From positions 73,891,746 through 73,955,745 of the forward strand of contig JAVIAB010000124.1 of the NCBI GenBank assembly GCA_032433765.1: a stretch of 64,000 nucleotides of DNA, read 5' to 3'. The DNA is from Megaustenia siamemsis (Eukaryota > Mollusca > Gastropoda > Stylommatophora > Ariophantidae). Both the position numbers and the translations under genes were made by a program. Shown here in pieces: positions 11,990 to 21,452 of this stretch. The notes beneath the pieces were generated by a model, which searched no databases, was not told where the DNA came from, and saw nothing but the letters and a program-made list of their open reading frames with translations. Positions within the stretch are counted from its first letter, which is position 1; the number at the start of each line of letters is the position of its first letter.

Positions 11990-12559
11990 ATATAGTCAAT
12001 GTATGTAATAAACAGTAGGTGGGATAGTACGCATCCCTGTCTTACACTTGATCTAACTTTGAAGTGATCTGTGTAGCCTGCTGCTGTTCTGACCCTGCAG
12101 CTGCTGTTGATGTAGAGACTTTTAATTAGGTTGGTTAGATGTTGGCTTACTCCATATGTTGTTACTATCTCCCACAGTTGTTTTCTATTTACTCTGTCGA
12201 ATGATTTTTCCTAGTCAATGAAAGCTAATTGCAAATTTTGATTGTGTTCTGTAATTTTTTCTGCAAGCTGTTTTAAGGTGAATAAGAACGTCAGTACATC
12301 CTCTGTTTTTTTCAGAACCCCATTTGAAAATCGCTTAACTGTAGTTCTATTATTGGCCTCAGTCTTTTTTCTATGATTTTGGCGTATAGCTTTCCTACAT
12401 GGCTGATAAGAGATATAGGGGGTTAAAGCAAAAAATTGCAAATGAATGCATAAAAATGCGAAGCTGCCGTAAAGCTGAATTGTGAGGGAAAATTGAAAAA
12501 AATAGAAAAAAAGGTATGGTAAAAGCTTTACGTGGTTAGTAGACGACACAGATTTGAAC

Positions 12560-12588
12560 GACGTTTCGGCTCAATAGGCCTTCAGCAG
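12560..12588 (-). ncRNA. Hammerhead-ribozyme-like core (degenerate) in Penelope-like copy A
   Basis: Minus strand reads CTGCTGAAGGCCTATTGAGC then CGAAACGTC. This matches the hammerhead layout CUGANGA, stem II (GGC/GCC), GAAAC and GUC found in Penelope-like terminal repeats. One catalytic-core base differs (C in place of A in CUGA), so activity is doubtful. Established: Penelope-like elements carry hammerhead motifs. Inference: this copy is a decayed ribozyme. Confidence 0.7.
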
Positions 12589-13047
12589 GAACAGACAAAC
12601 AACAACACACACAGATATGTAAGTAAATATAACTAATCCTACATGGCTAACTAGTAATGAAATATCCAAAACAAAATAATCGAAAAATGTTAAAGAAAAG
12701 CAAATTGACTTCCCTTGTGTCGTGGGCACTGGTCAGGATGGGAAAAAGGGTGCGTAGCGTGGGTCTGGCTGTAATATACCCTCTGGACAGGGGTGGAGGG
12801 TACTAAAAATACACGTGGGGGGAACGCTGTCTAGGTTACGCCGGCTAGCAAGGACGCCGACAATGGCTGGAAGTATCTAAGGCTCGTAAATACAGGTATA
12901 CACACTCACAGATGCACGTATCGATGCGTGTGTACATGTGTGCACGTACAAGTAGACGTGCACATACTAATATGCACCAACACGCACACATACATGCATA
13001 CACAAACATATATGTGCATACAAGCAAGTACACACATACATGAGTAT

Positions 13048-13051
<4 letters not shown>

Positions 13052-13138
<87 letters not shown>
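13052..13138. repeat. (TA)n microsatellite, about 43 units
   Basis: Uninterrupted TA dinucleotides inside the 3' region of the Penelope-like copy A, bordered by degenerate CA/TG-rich sequence. Confidence 0.95.
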
Positions 13139-13140
<2 letters not shown>

Positions 13141-13701
13141 ACCATACCCGCACATATGAACACATACTTAAGCGCATCCATACGGGGACAATCAAATGTG
13201 TAGAAATGTGCGCACAATGCACTACTGACCAGAGGAGTACACACCGGAGTAGGTGTGCAGGCTAGAAGGAGAACGAATATAATAACAGGTCTTCAAAAGG
13301 CGGAAAGAGTAAGAAGTCTGAGAGTGGGGTGCAATAAGAACCTGTTAGTGGTACGTGGCCCAGAAAGAAAGGTTTATATGAGAACACTGAAGTGTCTCAA
13401 TGGGGACTAGTGGAGGAGAACTATGAGTAGCATGGCATAGTAGATGGACTAAAGAGCCAAGGCATGGACAGTAGAGAGGGCTATGTAAAAGGGAAGGGGT
13501 AGCCGAAAGGTAACTATGTGTACGAGTGTGATACATTCATGCCTCTTGGAGTCAGCGAACCATACTTAACTATGAGGCAATTCTCCAAAGTAAATCGGCT
13601 GCGGTCGCGGAGCGACAAAGGACAATACCAGTAATACGGATGTCGTCTTTGCCCTTGTGGTCTGGGGAGTTGAAATGGGAAGACACTGGAGTGCCAGTAT
13701 T

Positions 13702-13884
13702 CTATTGAACATCTCGTAGATGTTCACAAAACCTTTCCGCTAATCGTCTACCAGACTCACCAATGTAAGTCATGTGGCATCGTTGGCATATGATGGCATA
13801 AATGATGTTACGGGACAAACATGTGAAGCTATGCTTGATCTCGAACCGTCCATTAGGGAATAAGACCGAGTCAGTAGGGAGCAC
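13702..13884 (-). pseudogene. GIY-YIG endonuclease remnant of Penelope-like copy A
   Basis: A 60-codon frame with IIYAIICQRCHMTYIGESGR and RRLAERFCEHLRDVQ. The C-x2-C pair, the Y-I-G turn, the R of the catalytic helix and the downstream H fit the Penelope-type GIY-YIG domain. The same protein is better preserved at 34642-35199. Upstream and downstream coding sequence is interrupted by stops. Confidence 0.85.
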
Positions 13885-15578
13885 ATAGGCACAGGTTATA
13901 CAGTTCCGACTACAGGGGCCGTGCCGAAGTGTTGAGGGTCAGAGCGAGGGAGATGGCTCCAAACCAGAATATCTCCAAAATTCCTGTCACGCTTGAAGGC
14001 GATCATCGGGGGATCACTGAAAAGTAGACGGGTGGTGGGATCAGAGAGGAGAATGGAACGGTAGCGGGTTTGATAAGAGATATACCTCTATATTGATTGC
14101 AGTCTCATTAGCTGCCTTTCTTTTTCCATATTGGTACGATGATTGCCTGTTGCCAGTCTTCTGGGGCTTTTTGTGGGTGCTGTGCTGCTTTCAATATTCT
14201 GTGCAGCCATATCTGTCCTGTTTCTCCTGCTGTTGCTATTATTTCTATTAGTATGTTATCATTCCCTGGTCATTTATTTCTTGGAGCATATTTGATTACT
14301 TCTTTGATTTCCTCTTTCATGATATTGGGCTCAGTATTTGTGCGTTCTTGCATGGTTTTTGTTGTCTTATTGGTAGTTGTCATGTTTAATAGGTCTTCAA
14401 AATATTCTTTCCATCTCTGTTGCTTTTGTTGGTTATTTGATATTGGCTGTCTGTCTTTGTCATTTCATGCTCAGTAGGATCATATTTTTCTTTTATAAGC
14501 CTTGTGGCTTTTACTGCTTTGTAGAAATCTCTTGTGGCCGTCTTGAAGTCCCTGCTCCTATTTTGTCCACATTCTGTCCTTTTGTTTTGCCTAGCTTCTT
14601 TGATCAAAATTTTAACTTTTTCAAACTAAGACAAGTTTTTCATGGTTCTTATTCTCCATCCAATTTTTAAACAGTTTTTTATGTTCTTTAATTGCTTCTT
14701 CGATTGCTTCGTTCCACCACTAGGTGCTCTTTTTCTCTTCTTTTGTCCTTAGCTTTGTTCCAAATACTGTTTTAAAGATGTTGGTTACTGTTTCCTGAAA
14801 TTGTTTCCGCTCTTCTTCTACTGTGCGTACTTCATTAGGGAGTTTCTTTAATTCCTCTGTTAGTTTTTCTTCTAGGGTTTTCCTTGATTCTTAATCTTTT
14901 AATTGTTTTATTTTTATTGTCTGTTCTTTTGCTTCTTTTGTTTGTTTTTGTATATTCTCTTTGTTTTTAGCTGTCTGAGTGTGATCATAACCATTTTGTG
15001 GTCTGTGTCATCCTTTGATATTAGGGATTGCTCTGCTGTTGATTACTCTTTTCTTGTTCTGTTTTCTTGTTAGTATAAATCTATCTGGCTTCTGCATGTT
15101 GTGTCATTTGTGATATGATATGCTTTATTTAAAAACAAAATATTTCCTGAATTTTTACTGTGGTGACATAGGGTACTTCACAAATCAGTCTGATAATTAA
15201 TTTTAAATCAGCTAAATAAATTGGAAGGGAAAGAGGTAAAGGCAATAATGCCAGTGCCATATGGATCATAATTTCAGCTGTTGTATTTTATCCTCTGACA
15301 TTTTACTTCCTAGGTGGTAAAGTTGGTAACTTTCTATGCAAATTCTTTATTAAGTTTTATGTCATTGGCTGTGTTTGTAAAATCCATGGTTTTTGTTTCT
15401 TTCCATGTTGCTCACCACATGTTGAGACTAATTGTTCTAGTCAGATTAAAGTAATAGAGTTGACTGACTGTGTTGAGCTAAAAAGACAAGATCAACAGCA
15501 AGATTAACTCTTCTTAATTTATGTATTATCTTTGTTGACTGTTTGGTATAATCTCTTTTTCATTTTGTTATTCTTCAG

Positions 15579-15784
15579 ATAACACAGAGGCAAATGAGAT
15601 CAATAACTTTATAGATGAGACCATTGGTAGATGGAAAAAGGTGTCCTTAGAGATCAAGAGTGTGAGGTCTATGTTAGAAGAGACATTAAAGACCTGGAAG
15701 AAGTACACTGCATATGTTGACATACTCACTATATGGCTGACAAAGGGAGAAAAAGTCATGAAACAGAACTCAGATACCAAAAAT
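15579..15784 (+). CDS. Host exon 2 (spectrin-repeat rod)
   Basis: The acceptor is TTATTCTTCAG (15568-15578) and the donor AAAAAT|GTACGT. It starts with two bases that complete the Asp codon from exon 1, and ends in phase 0. It encodes FIDETIGRWKKVSLEIKSVR, TLKTWKKYTAYVDILTIWLT and KQNSDTKN. Two evenly spaced W residues and heptad spacing fit spectrin helices. It ends at the TKN|DFF junction, equivalent to the HK|xFF junctions of exons 6/7, 8/9 and 10/11. Confidence 0.85.
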
Positions 15785-15904
15785 GTACGTTTTCTATTCC
15801 AAGTGTCAGCCTATTGTTTAGCCTTTCTGTAGGATCACCATTTTTTTCAGGCTTTCTCTCTTAAACCCCTGTTAAAATGTAAATATTGTTAAAATATTAT
15901 ACCA

Positions 15905-15970
<66 letters not shown>

Positions 15971-16354
15971 ACATTTGTTTAGACTGACTTAGGTACTCAT
16001 CAACAAGCTGCACAAACCGCTTAATGTCAAAAGATGAAATATGAAGAGTGTGTTCTTTCAATGAGATAATCATGCAATAAGAAGGGGTTTTTCCTAAATT
16101 CAATAATTTAGGGGATGAAAATGGATAACATTTATTGCTATAAACAAACTATATCATTGCTTGCCAAAGGCAAAAAACTATAAAGCAATGTTAAGAAATG
16201 ATGTGTAAAATTAAAATGCAATTTGATTCATTTATAAAAAATATTAATGAGCTATACTTTTTTTTCCCCTCAAGATAAATTTGTGCATTTTCCCAACAAT
16301 ATGAAAAAATTATATATTTTGATATCTCTTATTAACATTTTTTTTTCCTAGAGA
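15785..16354 (+). other. Intron 2, left part, with (TA)n at 15908-15968
   Basis: The region after exon 2 holds an uninterrupted (TA)n tract of about 61 bp and otherwise AT-rich sequence with no recognised gene. Confidence 0.7.
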
Positions 16355-19300
16355 CTATGAACTGTATTGAGATATTTGCGGGTCATCATCAATGCACTCC
16401 AAACATGTCCATAGGTGCTAGGATCCCCTCCTCAGCAAGTCTCGCAGTGTTCAGCGACTGAAAACTCCAGTTCTGTGTTGGTTAATATGTCTTCTTACAC
16501 GCCCACTAAATTTCTCATTTCCGGCTGTACCCATCTTAACTCTCATCTCTTTCATCCAAAGGAGTGACATGGACTCATTGTTGTTGAAGTCCTATGCCTT
16601 TCCCAAATCTCGGAGGGCATTGATGATGTCTGTCCGATCCATTGGTTGAACGTCCTCAACGATAGCACAGTTAGCCAACCCCTCTGCTCTTTCATTTTCG
16701 TACTCCCGCATGTCTTGGGATGTAGACAAAGGTGGCCTTATGAATTTTTGACTTCTGCAATGACTGTACCCATTGCATGCGTACATAGCCCGCCTCTACT
16801 TTTTTTATGATGCTCATCGAATCACTCAGTGTGTAGGCGTGGGTGTAGTCTTGTGACTCTAACCAAAAGGGTATCCTGGTTACTGCCATCACCTCCATCG
16901 TCATGCTAATTGTGGTCATAACGTATGCACCACTGTCTTCTTTGACTATTCTGCCTGCCGAGCGTGGTGTAAATGCCCATGCACTCCTTTTGTGTTGTAT
17001 TACAGATCCGTCTGTATAGATGACTGCATCTTTCTCATCGGTGTTATCCCATATTAGACCGTTTATCTCCACATTGATCATGGCTGAGTTCTGTTCCCTA
17101 TATTTCCTGCAGAGTGTGACAATACACGAGAATGACCCTCTGAATGACGTAGGCACCTTTATCCGCTCCTGGCCAGTATTGATATTGGTAAGCCCACAGA
17201 CCTGTTTGATGATAACTTCTGCTCGTTCTACCCATGATTTGCCTCTTTATAGCCTGACACCTTTCTCTGTGTTGAGCTCGTGGTGCAATGGATGCTCCTT
17301 AACTGCACTTACCTTCATGTGTGCTCGTGCCCTCCAGATCATGATCCTGTCATCCATGGTTGGAAAGTCAAGAAAATACCTCATAGCTACACAGGGAGTG
17401 TCCCTCGTACACCCCAAGGTAATTCACATAGCTTCATTCTTCATTTTCACCAGCCTGTCAATTTGCGTCGTACTAACAGTAAGAATTGCCAGAGCGTACT
17501 CAATTTGTGCGAGAACTAGTCCCTGGAACAGAAGGGTAAGTAGCCTCTGCTCGATTTTGGCAGCTGCCATGACCTTTAAGGCAGCTAATCCTTTGTGGGA
17601 TTTTGTTATCACATAGTCTACATAGTTCAGAAAACTACAGGCTGCAATCAAACTTAACTCTGAGGTATGTCATCAACCTGTCCCTGGTCACCTTATCAGC
17701 TCCCATTCGTACCACTGGTGTTTCCATGTTAACGATATGATTGTTGATTGAAAACCATGCAACTGATGCTTTATTAGGATTAACCAATTCACCTTGATAC
17801 ACACTAGAAAGAGATGCGATCAAGTTTGGTTTGCAGTATGAAGGTGATTTCTCTTCTGTCACCTCCATCAATATACCAGAATAAAAGTCATAGTTCTTCC
17901 CCTTCTATCCAGCTGTTGTTTCGTGATCGTTATTGTGTACATGTTAAATAGAACTGGTGTCAGTGGTAAGCTTTGAAATAACCCTGGAAAAATGGATGCT
18001 GGCTCGTTTGACCAGTTTCCACATCTGAATATCACTCTCCTCTGAAACAGTACTGCAGAGATCCATCTAATGAGGAAGGGTGTGCACCGCCAGTCTGAAG
18101 AGCATGTGCACGAGGAACTCAAATGGTACGCTGTTGTATGCATCTTTAAAATCTAATGCATCTGCACATGTCTCCTCTCATCTATGGAAACCTTCGAAGA
18201 TGTCAGATGTGATGACTGCCATATTGAACAATCTTTCTTTGTTATATTTATAACCTCCAAGTGTGGGTGGGAATACGCACATCTGTTCCAGGTGACAAGT
18301 GAATACACGGGCAACTATTTTCTCCTGTAAATTGCCTGCAGTGTTCTGTATCATGAAGATTCTAGAGTCACTGATCTAAGAATGGTCCTTGTTTGGCTTC
18401 GGTAGCGGTAGTAAACTGTGTAGCCTTTCCTCCTTAACCTGACCACTCTGAATTCTGCCATTGAACTCTTTGACCAATTTTTGTCAAGTTGTTGTCAGCT
18501 AAATCACCTATGTCATTGTACCGAACACCATCTGGACCAGGAGCAGTGTTGTGTGGCCCTTTTAAGTGTTGTTTAATTGGTATCGGTTGTGATTGTGAAA
18601 TCTCCTCCTAGCATTACATCCTCACACTATTCTGAGAGTGACCACTATATCCTCATTCTTACAGCCTCATTTCTTTTATCAGTCTGCTCATTGTAGCGGG
18701 CAAGGAGGGCCATCCCTGTGCTCTCATCAGATGTGTACTGTATCTGGCCTGTGCTCTGAAAGTTTGGTATACCTCTGTGTCGTGCTGTGCCATTCATGCT
18801 CTGATGAAGGTGCCAGAATGTGGCTAGCGATTTTTCTGAGCAAACTTTTTTTTTTACAGAAATCAACCCACTTGGCATCCTTAGCATGCTTAGCTTAGCA
18901 CATAGTTTAAAGGGCATGATTTTTTGGTCAACCTCTTCTTTCAGACACTTTAAGAGCTCAGGTTGTGTTCTTCCATTCTTTGTGGCTTTCTGCCATGTCT
19001 TGGCCATTTGTCTCTTGTTCCGCCAAGCTTCTTTGACTTCTACATTCCATCAGGTTGGCTGCATCCATCTCTCCTGGGAAGGCGGAAGACACCAGTTTTG
19101 GTCTATGACACTATCAGAGTCCCCTGTTCGAGTGGCCATTATGGTTGCCCTTCCATCATTCAAGCACACCAAATCGACCAACACCAGTCCATTCTCTAGG
19201 TCTTCACCCTGCTTGTTGGTTATGACGTTACTCGATGAAACAACTGGAACTGAATTTTGTATGTTAATCCATTTTTCCCTGGCACCCATGTGCAGGATTC

Positions 19301-19370
19301 CCTTGCCGCACAGGCAGACAACTCCATCTTCAGAGGTGCTCATATTTTTTCTGTCTCTTAGTAATTGACT
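16355..19370 (-). mobile_element. NLR-B copy 2: endonuclease-RT-RNase H LINE with internal deletions
   Basis: Best ordered copy, on the minus strand. The endonuclease part (19343-19050) has NVITNKQGEDLENG and MATRTGDSDSVID; compared with copy 1, the segment with the SDH motif is deleted. A linker lies at 19007-18645; RT entry APGPDGVRYNDIG at about 18540, RT core from about 18260; the YADD box is missing (MTFILVY at about 17880, where copy 3 has ITFADDILVY). Then a thumb (17871-17424) and RNase H (17156-16592). The 3' end lies near 16360, next to 'gatatttgcgggtcatcatc'. Confidence 0.8.
16592..17156 (-). pseudogene. NLR-B copy 2 RNase H domain
   Basis: Two overlapping frames give VIYTDGSVIQHKRSAWAF (first Asp), MTMEVMAVTRIPFWLES (Glu), YTLSDSMSIIKK (second Asp) and FVYIPRHAGVRKNERAEGL (His and end). 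The Glu and Asp residues of a type I RNase H are visible. A frameshift near 16690-16790 splits the end. This domain recurs at 25800-27485, 63165-64000 and elsewhere in the window. Confidence 0.8.
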
Positions 19371-19384
19371 TTTTAGACGGGCCT

Positions 19385-19525
19385 TGCTGATCAGGGTTGG
19401 TTACCACAGAGAGAAATCACAAATAAAAATCCCAACTGGTGCAAATAGAATTGAACTCACAAAGTTCATATGTGAACTCAAGACCGACATCTTGCCTGGA
19501 GACTAACCAGGCGCCCCCACCCCCT
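19385..19525 (-). mobile_element. SINE-3: tRNA-like element (tentative)
   Basis: Minus strand begins GGGGGCGCCTGGTTAGTCTC, an A-box-like tRNA start. A poor B box follows, GAGTTCAATTC. It lies at the 5' end of NLR-B copy 2. No TSD was identified and only one copy is seen in the window, so the call is tentative. Confidence 0.4.
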
Positions 19526-19668
19526 ATCTCTTATGTATTCTGCTGGTTTTTCTTTGCTTATGAGTATATAAAATGAAATTCCGTGAAACATTGATTTATA
19601 TTTGTTTATATATTTGTTTATATACTTGTTTTATACTGAATTTTTGTCTTCTATATTTTGATTTATAG

Positions 19669-19986
19669 GACTTCTTTAAAGATCTTACTGTTTATGAAGA
19701 TAAACATAAAGACCTGAATGAATCAGCCAGTTTCCTGATTGATATTTCAAAAGAATTGGTTGCAGCAGAGATCCAGAAAACACTCTCAGAACTGAACAAA
19801 CGTTTCCAGCAGCTAGTTGATTGTTTCCAGTCATTTTATCAGAATGAGATTATTGGAAGAGCTCGTACAGAATATGAGAAAGGAGTCTATGAGTTAGAGG
19901 AATGGTTGAACAATTCTTCAGAACTGTTGGAACAGAAGGTCATGTGTACTCATACAGATCTGAAAGATTATCTGTTAGAACTGGAT
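19669..19986 (+). CDS. Host exon 3 (a whole spectrin-repeat length)
   Basis: Acceptor TTTGATTTATAG, donor CTGGAT|GTAAGT, phase 0 at both ends, 106 codons, the usual length of one spectrin repeat. It encodes DFFKDLTVYEDKHKDLNESA, LSELNKRFQQLVDCFQSFYQ and GVYELEEWLNNSSELLEQK. It spans the position where other repeats here have an intron (after NKRFQ; compare NERFQ|DVV and KERWE|HVH). One intron is therefore absent in this repeat, either lost or never gained. Confidence 0.9.
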
Positions 19987-20885
19987 GTAAGTCAGAGTAA
20001 AGGGTGTTGTACTTCTAGAGAAATATCTTGTTATTTAATGTTAGTTTGTTACAAATGTAGCCTTAATTTTTATTGGTTTAACCCTAGATCGCGTTGCTCT
20101 CTGTGACTCATGCTTTTACAAGACCGCAGTAAAAATTGCTACCATTTAAATCTTACATTTGGAGTTCAGAAAAAAATATTTTAGATTTTCTTTGAACTTT
20201 TGCTACACTGCTGTGTGTTTATCCTAGCAGAGGCACAGAAATCAGATGCTGTGATTATTTCCTGGCTTAGCCTAGATTTTATGGCCTGAAATTCAACCCC
20301 ATTATACTGTGGCTACCAGAGGTGTTACATTGTCTATTGACATGGTGGTCATAAGTCCTCTAGCAGTATGTTCGGCTTCCTCTTAGCGTTGTTCGCTGGC
20401 TGTCTAGTGTTTCAAAGGTTTGTTTGATGTCTGCACCAACAGTCAAGGAGATTTCCCTCGTCATAAGAAAAAAAAGGGGGAAAAAAACATAAATTTCTTG
20501 AAAATTAGAAAAATAAAAAAAAAAAATCCTTTTTTATACAAGACATAGTACTTTTTACTGTTAGCACATTTGTGTCTGATACAACATCTAAGGAAACAAA
20601 TCTAACACTCAGTGGTAACGAAGTAGTAATTAGGAAGGTATAGGAAGGGTAGGAATGTTTGCATGAGGCAAACTGTCAAATTTTAACAATTTGTATTTTG
20701 AGGTGATAATTTTTTATGATTTTCATTAGCTAGGGTTAATGATTGGTTGTTACTAGAAATAAAAATGTTCTTGTTATAAATGTTTGTCTTCAAATATTAA
20801 TAATTTGTAATTAGGATGCCTTTGTATGTCATTTGACAGTGTATGTACTCATGTGATAGGAATATAGTGTATACACTCTACTTTG
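19987..20885 (+). other. Intron 3, left part
   Basis: AT-rich non-coding sequence with an A-rich stretch at about 20460-20530. I see no recognisable gene or repeat. Confidence 0.5.
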
Positions 20886-21285
20886 GGGGCTTCGGTAGCC
20901 TATTTGGGAAAACCACCCGACTGGACTACTGATGTTCAGACAACCTGTGTTCGATTCCCGCTGGGAGCAGTGTGAATTGTACTTGTGGTTGGAAAAAAAA
21001 ATCAGACTAGGCTACTGACGTTCGGACAACCCGTGTTCGATTCCCGCTGGGAGCAGTGTGAATTGTACTTGTGGTTGGAAAAAAAAATACCCCCACTGTC
21101 GACCCAGCAAGGTATTACCATGGAGAGGTGAGGAATGTCACCTCGCATTGTGAGTTTTGATGCTTGAAGTGACACTATCCAGAAATCTCCAAACATTTCT
21201 GGATAGGCGGCCGAGCACATATGGGTGGAAACTAGCGTGCCAAGATGCTGGTTCAAGTCTCATACTTTACCTTTACTTTACACTC
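20886..21285 (+). mobile_element. SINE-2 copy 1: tRNA-derived SINE with an internal 86-bp duplication
   Basis: It starts GGGGGCTTCGGTAGCCTATT (tRNA head and A box) and carries the B-box sequence TGTTCGATTCCCGC twice (near 20948 and 21034), 86 bp apart. The duplicated segment reads from 'ctactgaYgttcRgacaacc' to 'gtggttggaaaaaaaaat'. The body continues with a GACACTATCCAGAAATCTCC region that is partly self-complementary (TATCCAGAAAT / ATTTCTGGATA) and ends near TCATACTTTACCTTTAC. A second, single-headed copy lies at 46853-47168 on the minus strand. Confidence 0.8.
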
Positions 21286-21452
21286 TATATTAGGGTGTTA
21301 GGTTTTTTCAGGAATAAAAGGAAGATTTCATGGTTTTTGCCAGGAAAAAACGGGAGATATTAATGACTTATCGTAATCCATATATGGCACTTTATATTAT
21401 AGCACTGGTGCTACATATGATATGTTATCTACTACTACTAACTACTACTATA

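Larger units (their letters stand above)
12418..14070 (-). mobile_element. Penelope-like element copy A, 5' truncated, nested in RTE-4
   Basis: Flanked by an exact 14-bp TSD TGATAAGAGATATA (12404-12417 and 14071-14084) and inserted in RTE-4. On the minus strand it begins inside the region between RT and endonuclease (SDPTTRLLFSDPPMIAFKRD), continues with a GIY-YIG endonuclease (13884-13702), a long 3' region with a (TA)n tract, and a hammerhead-ribozyme-like core near its 3' end (12560-12588). This order (GIY-YIG endonuclease, then hammerhead in the terminal repeat) is that of Penelope-like retroelements. Confidence 0.85.
11130..15120 (-). mobile_element. RTE-4: RTE-clade LINE split by a Penelope-like insertion
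   Basis: On the minus strand the pieces give a linker (about 14600-14390), an RT motif CNQYRGISLISHVGKLYAKI that becomes continuous only when 12418-14084 is removed, then TEHNQNLQLAFID (12230), RQGCVLSHLLF-like residues (about 12030), an RT thumb and C-terminal domain at 11989-11513 (INKTKVMNVAKNKQN, EKFKYLGSLVTTD) and a tail with IKWFGHVTRQSDQNT (about 11390). The gene carries stops and frameshifts, and the 5' endonuclease is not recognisable. The right limit is approximate. Confidence 0.7.
696..15578 (+). other. Intron 1 of the host gene (14.9 kb), repeat-filled
   Basis: It runs from GTGAGATG at 696 to TTCTTCAG at 15571-15578. It contains a 38-bp minisatellite, an unclassified repeat, RTE-5 with nested SINE-1 and NLR-A, NLR-B copy 1 and RTE-4 with a nested Penelope-like element; these are annotated separately. 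The last 450 bases before exon 2 (about 15120-15570) show nothing recognisable. Confidence 0.7.

Noticed and set aside
12845..13222. Several long open frames encoding (YI)n or (IY)n on both strands
   Set aside because: They are translations of the (TA)n microsatellite inside Penelope-like copy A and have no coding meaning.
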